Shown here piece by piece: positions 1 through 4,936 of a stretch of DNA of 5,632 bases (within the stretch, counting starts at the first letter, position 1; each line of letters opens with the position of its first letter). A program made the translations under genes and the position numbers. This DNA is from Promethearchaeota archaeon (lineage in GTDB: Archaea > Asgardarchaeota > Lokiarchaeia > Sigyniarchaeales > SOKP01), in contig JAUWHL010000085.1 of assembly GCA_030605895.1 (NCBI GenBank), positions 1 to 5,632 on the forward strand. The letters are read 5' to 3'. Below the pieces are notes generated by a model. The model saw only the letters and a program-made list of their open reading frames with translations. It had not been told where the DNA came from and made no database searches.

Positions 1-33
1 CTCTCAAATTCAGTTATTAGCCCAGACACAAAT

Positions 34-45
34 GTATAAAAATTA
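34..45 (+). promoter_or_regulatory. candidate TATA box of the SRPBCC gene
   Basis: The stretch GTATAAAAATTA resembles an archaeal TATA box. It lies about 45 bases before the ATG at 87. Transcription starting about 25 bases downstream would give a leader of roughly 25 bases carrying the ribosome-binding site at 77-82. A second TATA-like run (CATAAATATA, 52-61) is closer to the gene and would give almost no leader, so it fits less well. This is motif matching only. Confidence 0.4.
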
Positions 46-76
46 ACTTAGCATAAATATACATGCAACAAAATTG

Positions 77-82
77 AGGTGA
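77..82 (+). promoter_or_regulatory. ribosome-binding site of the SRPBCC gene
   Basis: AGGTGA sits four bases before the ATG at 87 and is complementary to the usual 3' end of 16S rRNA. It fixes the start of this gene. The same hexamer occurs before the non-canonical start of the ATPase gene (2771-2776, minus strand), which helps to place that start. Confidence 0.75.
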
Positions 83-86
83 TAAT

Positions 87-518
87 ATGCCAAGAGTCGA
101 AATTGAAGATGATGTGAACGCATCAGCAAAGACTATTTATGATATTTTAATAAATGATGAATTTGAAGCTAAATGGAACTTAACGGTTAATGAATTAAAA
201 TCAATTGGGCCTAATAAATGGGAAGTGAAAAGTACACTAGGAGATCTCATATCTACACGCGTAGAAGAGGTTGAAAATGAAAAGATTTCATTTGATATCG
301 ACGGATCTATCTTTACTAAAATGGGATATACATTAAAACCGAAGGGTGATCTTTGCAATGTTATGCTTTGGGGAGAATTTGAAGATGAAAAGAATAATAA
401 AATTCTAACCTCAGCAGGAGGTTTGCTCCTAGATAGTCTAAAGAGATTTGCAGAATTTATGGAAGAAGGTGGAGATCCAGAAAATTTTGATAAAAAAGCA
501 TTAACAGTAACTCCTTAA
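87..518 (+). CDS. SRPBCC (START/CoxG-like) superfamily protein
   Basis: This is a 143-residue soluble protein with no signal peptide or membrane segment. The opening (VEIEDDVNASAKTIYDIL, from residue 4) is the first strand and helix of the SRPBCC helix-grip fold. It is followed by alternating beta strands, including a segment like GPNKWEVKSTLGD, and a long C-terminal helix (about 110-126, LLLDSLKRFAEFMEEGG). That matches CoxG-like and polyketide-cyclase-like members in length and order. Such proteins bind hydrophobic ligands in a deep pocket. CoxG acts with the molybdenum CO dehydrogenase, but no cox genes lie nearby, so that role should not be assumed. The acidic tail after residue 125 is not part of the core fold. 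The ATG is supported by AGGTGA at 77-82. The gene appears monocistronic, with a T-run after the stop. The fold is fairly sure; the ligand is unknown. Confidence 0.8.
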   Translation: MPRVEIEDDVNASAKTIYDILINDEFEAKWNLTVNELKSIGPNKWEVKSTLGDLISTRVEEVENEKISFDIDGSIFTKMGYTLKPKGDLCNVMLWGEFEDEKNNKILTSAGGLLLDSLKRFAEFMEEGGDPENFDKKALTVTP

Positions 519-521
519 ATC

Positions 522-532
522 TCTTTTTTTTT
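522..532 (+). terminator. T-run terminator after the SRPBCC gene
   Basis: Four bases after the TAA stop, the plus strand reads TCTTTTTTTTT, with nine consecutive T, followed by further pyrimidine-rich sequence (TTTCTATTCCTTTT). Archaeal RNA polymerase terminates on such T-runs without needing a hairpin. The position directly after a stop supports the call. Confidence 0.6.
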
Positions 533-558
533 AATTTCTATTCCTTTTAATTATAAAA

Positions 559-577
559 TCTAAATGGAAAATTTAGA
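559..577. repeat. small inverted repeat between convergent genes
   Basis: TCTAAAT (559-565) and ATTTAGA (571-577) form a perfect 7-bp stem around the loop GGAAA. It lies in the middle of the convergent 519-616 spacer, so both transcripts could fold it. The stem is AT-rich and weak. It may help to block read-through between the two genes, or may be chance. Confidence 0.35.
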
Positions 578-585
578 AATTTCTT

Positions 586-606
586 ATAAATAATAATAAA
601 AAGAAA
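586..606 (-). terminator. T-rich terminator after the ATPase gene
   Basis: Read on the minus strand, the sequence just past the ATPase stop is TTTCTTTTTATTATTATTTAT. It contains a run of five T and repeated T-pairs, about 10 bases after the stop codon. This fits an archaeal T-tract terminator and mirrors the plus-strand T-run at 522-532 from the converging gene. Confidence 0.5.
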
Positions 607-616
607 TGATAGAAAT

Positions 617-2764
617 TTATTTCAATTCTAATTCATTTTGACAGTAAGGACAGTGGAGCGGTAATTCCTCGTCACAAGTCTCTAATTCTTCACTGCTAAG
701 AATATTCTTCCAGCAAATTAGTTTATCTCCTTTTTTAACCATATCTCTACCATGGTGTTGTGGAATGATATCTTTTGTTTGGCAATTATCGCATATAATA
801 AGCTTAGCTTCGCTTTCTAATTCATCTGTGGAAATCTCCTTATACAAAAATTTATATCGGAAAATTGTAAGGCTGTTTATCATGATCGCAAGAGATACAC
901 CCATGTCTCCTAGCCCTACCGCAAGCCAGAGCGTCATAAAACCGATGACTGTTAATATTGCAAATGAAACTTTCACGAATATTGAGGTCCATATATTTTG
1001 TTTTATTTTTTTATTTGTTTTTTTAGCAATATCAACAAAAGTAAGAATTTTTTTCAAATCATCACCAATAACAATAACATCAGCAGTTTCTAATGTAATA
1101 TCGGTAGCAGAGGCACCTATTGCAATTCCTAAATCTGCTAATGCTAAAGCAGGAGCATCATTTATTCCATCACCAACCATGGCTACTCCTTTATATTGTA
1201 GTTGTAAATTTTGTATTTCTTGTAATTTTTGGTCTGGTAAATGTTCCCCATAAGTTTTATCAATATCTAAACATGCTCCAATTGAATTGCATACTTTTTG
1301 GTTGTCACCAGAAATTAATATTGTTTCATATCCTCTCTTTTTTAAACCATTTATGAGAATTGGGGCAGTTACTCTTAAAACATCCCTAATCGAGATGATC
1401 CCTAATAAATGCTGTTGATTTCCAAGTAGAATTGGTATTGTTCCAGAAGTTTCAATATTTTTAATATCATCGAAAGGAAGTTTATAGTTCATTTCTTCCA
1501 TAAATTTATGGCTTCCAACATAAAAAACTTCTCCATTTATATTCCCTTTTATACCTTTTCCCTTTATAATTTCAAAATCGTCCACTGGGTGAAAAGTTAA
1601 TTTCATTTCTTTTGCTTGATTCACTATTGCTTTACCAATCGGGTGTTCCGAAAGAGATTCTAAACTTGCAGCAATATTTATAATATCCTGTTTATTAGCA
1701 CCATTGTAAGAGAGAATATCAAATATTTTTAATCTTCCCTCTGTAAGGGTACCTGTTTTATCGAAAGCAAAAGCTTCTATATCCTGCAATTTTTCAATAA
1801 AGATATTCCCTTTAACTAGTATTCCTTCCCTAGCCAGTTTCGTTAGAGAAGCGATATTTGCTAGCGGTGTAGATAATGTTAAAGCACATGGACAAGAAAC
1901 TACTAATAGAATTAAACCACGATAAAACCAATCCACAAATTTTAAACCAAATAAAGGAGGGATTGTCATTACTAAAATCGAAGAGAGAAGGATAATTGGA
2001 GTGTAATATTTAGCAAATTTTTCAATAAATTTTTCATGTTTGCTTTTATTTTGTTGTGCAATTTTCACACTTTCTGCAATTTGAGCGACAATTGTATTAG
2101 TACTTTCTCTTGTAACTTCGATATCTATGAAACTATCCGAATTTAAGCTAGCAGCAAATACCTCATCTCCTTCATTTTTAAGAACTGGAACTGATTCACC
2201 AGTGATCGCACTTTCATCTAAATATGAATTACCCTTTATAATTAAACCATCTAATGGTACTTTCATTCCAGGTTTTATTCCAACAGTGTCGCCTATTTTT
2301 ACTTCTCTTGATGGAATATTCTTGTATCCATTTTCAGTCTTTAAAAGAGCATCATCAGGCGCAAGTTCAAGTAATTCTTTAATAGCATTTCTAGATTTAT
2401 CGGTTGTTATCTCTTCTAATCTTTCTGCTATTGCATATAATAATAATGCTGTTGCTCCTTCTTGTCCATGTAATATGAAAAATGAAGCAACACCAGCTAT
2501 CAACATTAATAGGTTAGCTGTAATTTTCTTTTCGCTTATATCTTCTATAGCTTCCTTGACAACTCCAGAGCTGGAAAGAAAAATTGAAGCAATTGCTAGG
2601 ATCTGAGCATCTAACACGATTTCAAATGTAAATTCTAAAAGTATAGAAATTCCAAGTAAGATTGCCGCGGGAATAATAAAATACCAGAAATTTTCTTCAA
2701 AGAAAGATTCTTCTTCAAACTCTTCTTCTTCACAAAAAGATGATGAACAAGCTATCGCAGTAAT
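617..2764 (-). CDS. P1B-2 type heavy-metal (Zn/Cd/Pb) translocating P-type ATPase, ZntA/CadA-like
   Basis: This membrane pump is predicted to use ATP to export divalent soft metals. The numbering below starts from the ATT at 2764 and gives 715 residues. The order is: a Cys/acidic tail (C6, C11, then a Glu-rich stretch to about 24); helix MA (about 26-45); MB (about 54-72); M1-M2 (about 82-115); the actuator loop DESAITGES (183-191); M3 (about 252-272); M4 with metal-binding CPC (291-293); phosphorylated Asp in DKTGT (335-339); nucleotide-domain SEHP (372-375); hinge GDGINDAP (531-538); and two last helices (about 592-637). A Lys (598) and the DMG motif (620-622) in the last helices, plus CPCALTLSTP, are hallmarks of the ZntA group rather than the copper pumps. 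There is no N-terminal HMA domain. A Cys/His-rich tail follows (CDNC 658-661, HHG, CPYC 705-708). The first standard start codon is the GTG at 2617, giving 666 residues, but that loses helix MA. Family is sure; exact start and metal are not. Confidence 0.93.
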   Translation of the reverse strand: MTAIACSSSFCEEEEFEEESFFEENFWYFIIPAAILLGISILLEFTFEIVLDAQILAIASIFLSSSGVVKEAIEDISEKKITANLLMLIAGVASFFILHGQEGATALLLYAIAERLEEITTDKSRNAIKELLELAPDDALLKTENGYKNIPSREVKIGDTVGIKPGMKVPLDGLIIKGNSYLDESAITGESVPVLKNEGDEVFAASLNSDSFIDIEVTRESTNTIVAQIAESVKIAQQNKSKHEKFIEKFAKYYTPIILLSSILVMTIPPLFGLKFVDWFYRGLILLVVSCPCALTLSTPLANIASLTKLAREGILVKGNIFIEKLQDIEAFAFDKTGTLTEGRLKIFDILSYNGANKQDIINIAASLESLSEHPIGKAIVNQAKEMKLTFHPVDDFEIIKGKGIKGNINGEVFYVGSHKFMEEMNYKLPFDDIKNIETSGTIPILLGNQQHLLGIISIRDVLRVTAPILINGLKKRGYETILISGDNQKVCNSIGACLDIDKTYGEHLPDQKLQEIQNLQLQYKGVAMVGDGINDAPALALADLGIAIGASATDITLETADVIVIGDDLKKILTFVDIAKKTNKKIKQNIWTSIFVKVSFAILTVIGFMTLWLAVGLGDMGVSLAIMINSLTIFRYKFLYKEISTDELESEAKLIICDNCQTKDIIPQHHGRDMVKKGDKLICWKNILSSEELETCDEELPLHCPYCQNELELK

Positions 2765-2770
2765 AATTTC

Positions 2771-2776
2771 TCACCT
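2771..2776 (-). promoter_or_regulatory. ribosome-binding site that decides the ATPase start
   Basis: The minus strand reads AGGTGA GAA ATT ATT ACT GCG. The AGGTGA is identical to the site before the SRPBCC gene. Its last three bases are also the in-frame TGA (2773-2771) that closes the reading frame upstream. Translation must therefore begin after it. The only start-like codons directly downstream are two ATT codons, at 2767-2765 (three-base spacer) and 2764-2762 (six-base spacer). The next standard start, GTG at 2617, is about 150 bases away and has no comparable site. Confidence 0.6.
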
Positions 2777-2819
2777 ATGTAATAATTAGATATAATTCAA
2801 TTAGAACTTACCATTTATT

Positions 2820-2830
2820 GAGTATAAAAG
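2820..2830 (-). promoter_or_regulatory. candidate TATA box of the ATPase gene
   Basis: On the minus strand this reads CTTTTATACTC, a plausible archaeal TATA box about 55-65 bases before the ATT start. It would give a leader of around 30 bases carrying the AGGTGA site. The AT-rich inverted repeat at 2872-2894 holds another TATA-like core farther upstream, so the choice is uncertain. Confidence 0.35.
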
Positions 2831-2871
2831 AATGAATCTATGTAGGAACTCTACTAATGATTTTTCTAAAA

Positions 2872-2894
2872 TATTTTTATTTTATATAAAAATA
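2872..2894. repeat. AT-rich inverted repeat in a divergent promoter region
   Basis: TATTTTTAT (2872-2880) and ATAAAAATA (2886-2894) are perfect 9-base inverted arms around a 5-base spacer. The whole contains TATATAA-like cores on both strands. It lies between the divergent ATPase and hydrolase-family genes, about 108 bases from the former and 98 bases from the latter. It could be a shared promoter core or a binding site for a metal-responsive regulator. It could also be chance in such AT-rich DNA, because the arms contain only A and T. Confidence 0.3.
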
Positions 2895-2935
2895 GCTGGG
2901 TATAAACGGTAATTAGAAATTTTTTTCAACACATT

Positions 2936-2947
2936 TAAGTATAACAA
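2936..2947 (+). promoter_or_regulatory. candidate TATA box of the hydrolase-family gene
   Basis: TAAGTATAACAA lies about 45-55 bases before the ATG at 2992. Another TATA-like sequence, GGGTATAAACGG (2898-2909), lies farther upstream. No Shine-Dalgarno sequence precedes this ATG (TTGAAAATCTA), unlike the two genes to the left. The assignment is weak. Confidence 0.25.
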
Positions 2948-2991
2948 TTTATTTAATTAATTTACTAAAATGTAATGAAATTGAAAATCTA

Positions 2992-3801
2992 ATGGAATTA
3001 ACAAGTTATACTTACAATGAGAAAGCTACAATTAATCTTTTCAGTGTGCAAGACATAGTCAAGGAGAGGTTAAGTAGCTTTGAAATGTTCTTAAAACAAA
3101 TAAGGGGAGATATACCGAATTCAATCGATGATATTATTGATAATATCTTATTACAATACGGAGAAACGGAGGATTATGAGTTCCCACTAGAAACTGAATA
3201 CGAACTACTAAAGGAGTATCCTGAATTACTCGATAAAAGTAAAAGCACCATCCTATCATTGCTCAATTACTCAAAATACCAAAATAATCCTATTGATGAA
3301 AAAATAGAAGTAAACGTCTCGGATGTTATACGATCAGATATGTTCTTTAGACACTATCAGATTAATTCTTTATTAACAATAATGTCTCGAGAAAAAGCAA
3401 TTAAATTCTATAAAGATTTTTTGGATCATTTAATTCAACAAAGAAGAGATCCTAAAGACTATATAGATAATATTGATGAATCATTAAAGGGATCTAAAAA
3501 CTTTTTTAAAACGTGGCAAGCTCATGATGCGATTGTTGGCAAATTAGATGAAAATTCAATGATAGCCAAAATAACGAGATGTAGATGGGCTGAAATAATG
3601 AAAGAATTTGATTCTGAACTTAATTATACAGTAGCATGCTATGGTGATTTTGAAGCTACTAAAGATGATAATCCTAACTTCACTCTCATAAGAACTCAAA
3701 CATTGATGCAAGGTGCTGAATATTGTAATTTTTGTTATAGTGATACTCGATTTAAAAAGGAAGTTAAGCCCCCATCAATTGAATTTTGGGACTCTCTGTA
3801 G
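2992..3801 (+). CDS. L-2-amino-thiazoline-4-carboxylic acid hydrolase family protein (PF14196-like)
   Basis: This is a 269-residue soluble protein without a signal peptide or membrane helices. The C-terminal half carries the family signature: a Lys/Arg-rich lead into a Cys (TRCRWAEIM, Cys197), then a Cys-x2-Asp element (ACYGDFEAT, Cys216 and Asp219), then RTQTLMQGAEYCNFCY (234-249, Cys245 and Cys248). The founding enzyme opens the thiazoline ring in the Pseudomonas L-cysteine synthesis pathway. Most archaeal and clostridial homologues are uncharacterised, so substrate and reaction here are open. The first ~110 residues, helical and acidic with a long charged segment (LSSFEMFLKQIRGD and after), are less familiar. 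They precede the usual helical part (MSREKAIKFYKDFLDHL, 131-147). The ATG has no ribosome-binding site. A slightly different start cannot be excluded, but the next in-frame ATG (residue 32) would remove conserved-looking helix. Family moderately sure; function not. Confidence 0.7.
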   Translation: MELTSYTYNEKATINLFSVQDIVKERLSSFEMFLKQIRGDIPNSIDDIIDNILLQYGETEDYEFPLETEYELLKEYPELLDKSKSTILSLLNYSKYQNNPIDEKIEVNVSDVIRSDMFFRHYQINSLLTIMSREKAIKFYKDFLDHLIQQRRDPKDYIDNIDESLKGSKNFFKTWQAHDAIVGKLDENSMIAKITRCRWAEIMKEFDSELNYTVACYGDFEATKDDNPNFTLIRTQTLMQGAEYCNFCYSDTRFKKEVKPPSIEFWDSL

Positions 3802-3842
3802 AGAAAAAAAATTTTAAGAATTTCGTATATAAACAGATATTT

Positions 3843-3861
3843 ATTAAAAAAGAGATAAAAA
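3843..3861 (-). terminator. T-rich terminator after the DUF166 gene
   Basis: In the convergent spacer 3802-3912 the minus strand reads TTTTTATCTCTTTTTTAAT, with runs of five and six T, about 52 bases past the DUF166 stop. A further minus-strand run of eight T lies at 3811-3804, close to the hydrolase-family stop. The plus strand has only weak T-runs here (TTTT at 3812-3815), so termination of the rightward gene is less clear. Confidence 0.45.
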
Positions 3862-3912
3862 TGACAGATTATAAATACATTAAAATGAATATTCTCAAGT
3901 TGAATTATTATT

Positions 3913-4806
3913 TCATTTTATAACATACACAAGCTTTTGACCTTCTTGTTCTTCTAAGTTCAACTCTCTTCTAATAGCGTTTCTAATTAGATATCCGCCT
4001 ATATGTAGAGGTGAATCTTTTAATATGTTATCTTGATCCATTGAAGCATTACAAGGATAAGCATGATGTGCCTTACTTATTCTTTCATTTAAAGAAAGAT
4101 CTCCAGCTTTTCCATTCTTAAAATATTTTGATTTTAATTGCTGGCAAATATAATAGGTGCTTCCACATGGAGCCGTTTGCAAAACACAGGTATCCTCGAT
4201 CGATTTTCCATCTTTACTTAGTAAGAAAGAGACAATTGGCACTCCTATTTTAAAATAATCAATGAATTCATGAACATAATTATGTTCTTTTGTTAAATGG
4301 AAACCAATTTTATTATACTCATTTTGTTCTTTACTCAGTGAGCAAAAAGGTTTAGGAAATGCCGCCTGAATACCATATTTCTCGAATTCTCTCAATACTT
4401 GAACTTGAAGCCCTGCAGGTACCCATTTTGGATCTTCTATTGGAACAATCACTGCCTTGATATCTTTATCTTTCAAATAAAACGGAAGACCAGAAAGTAG
4501 ATCTTGATGAATTCCTACAACCATTAAAAATTCAACAGGGGGGAGATTTTTAGGCAGAAATTCTTCTGGTTCTTCAATAAACTCTGGAACATTTTCACCT
4601 AGTTGCTCATAAAAATATATGGAATTGGAAAAACTCTTTAAATCTTCCCGACATTTATCGCATTTTACACTTTGTTCTAAATCTTCGCAAGCTTTACAGA
4701 ATTCTTCATTATTTATGAGATTACCAATGAATTTTTGTGTTAGCATCTCTGTTTCTGTTCCAATGCCATAAAATACCCCTAATTTATATGTTTTTTCGGT
4801 CAACAT
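3913..4806 (-). CDS. DUF166 family protein (archaeal, PF02593-like)
   Basis: This is a 297-residue predicted cytosolic protein. The C-terminal two-thirds match the DUF166 pattern: a hydrophobic strand with VVGIHQDLL (96-104), VPIEDPKWVPAGLQVQV (121-137), PKPFCSL (151-157), the core TAPCGSTYYICQQL (211-224), then AHHAYPCNASMDQD (246-259) and SPLHIGGYLIRNAI (265-278). Cys155, Cys207, Cys214, Cys221 and Cys252 and the paired His247-His248 are candidate metal or active-site residues. The family is mostly archaeal. Some database entries call it thymidylate synthase, but I know of no firm support for that and do not adopt it. An insert near the N-terminus holds two CxxC pairs (Cys37/40 and Cys49/52), suggesting a small zinc or Fe-S knuckle. 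The start ATG at 4806 has no ribosome-binding site (ATTCTA before ATG). The gene stands alone, divergent from the broken flavodoxin gene. Family fairly sure; role unknown. Confidence 0.78.
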   Translation of the reverse strand: MLTEKTYKLGVFYGIGTETEMLTQKFIGNLINNEEFCKACEDLEQSVKCDKCREDLKSFSNSIYFYEQLGENVPEFIEEPEEFLPKNLPPVEFLMVVGIHQDLLSGLPFYLKDKDIKAVIVPIEDPKWVPAGLQVQVLREFEKYGIQAAFPKPFCSLSKEQNEYNKIGFHLTKEHNYVHEFIDYFKIGVPIVSFLLSKDGKSIEDTCVLQTAPCGSTYYICQQLKSKYFKNGKAGDLSLNERISKAHHAYPCNASMDQDNILKDSPLHIGGYLIRNAIRRELNLEEQEGQKLVYVIK

Positions 4807-4849
4807 TAGAATGAAATAAATTATTGTTTTTAACTGTATTTTTAATAAT

Positions 4850-4866
4850 CTATAAAAAATATATTA
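4850..4866. promoter_or_regulatory. candidate TATA region between the divergent DUF166 and flavodoxin genes
   Basis: CTATAAAAAATATATTA is TATA-like on the plus strand, about 75 bases before the ATG at 4937. On the minus strand (TAATATATTTTTTATAG) it is also TATA-like, about 45 bases before the DUF166 ATG. It could serve either gene or both. The palindrome at 4875-4884 lies where a rightward transcript would begin. Confidence 0.35.
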
Positions 4867-4874
4867 CTATTCTC

Positions 4875-4884
4875 GAACATGTTC
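4875..4884. promoter_or_regulatory. perfect palindrome GAACATGTTC, candidate operator
   Basis: The ten bases GAACATGTTC form a perfect palindrome containing the only G/C-rich bases in a strongly AT-rich divergent spacer. The centre lies about 25 bases downstream of the TATA-like sequence at 4851-4858. A dimeric repressor bound here would cover the predicted rightward start site. The partner regulator is unknown and is not encoded in the window. A 10-base palindrome can arise by chance. Confidence 0.4.
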
Positions 4885-4936
4885 AATTTCATTTATTCAT
4901 ATCAAACTTTTGAATATTGCAACCTTGTTTATAATT

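Noticed and set aside
137..358. Minus-strand open frame of 73 codons inside the SRPBCC gene
   Set aside because: Antisense shadow of a well-supported gene; the predicted peptide has no family features.
765..1253. Long plus-strand open frames opposite the ATPase (765-1253, 1120-1356, 2127-2606)
   Set aside because: They lie wholly antisense to a gene with unmistakable P-type ATPase motifs, show no recognisable domain, and have no ribosome-binding site.
2708..2731. TTC-repeat tract as a microsatellite
   Set aside because: The TTC triplets are in frame as Glu codons of the acidic ATPase tail and are interrupted by other codons, so coding use explains them.
3861..3923. Possible 20-codon plus-strand ORF in the convergent spacer
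   Set aside because: It begins after an A-rich run, overlaps the end of the DUF166 gene on the opposite strand, and has low-complexity composition. Nothing supports translation.
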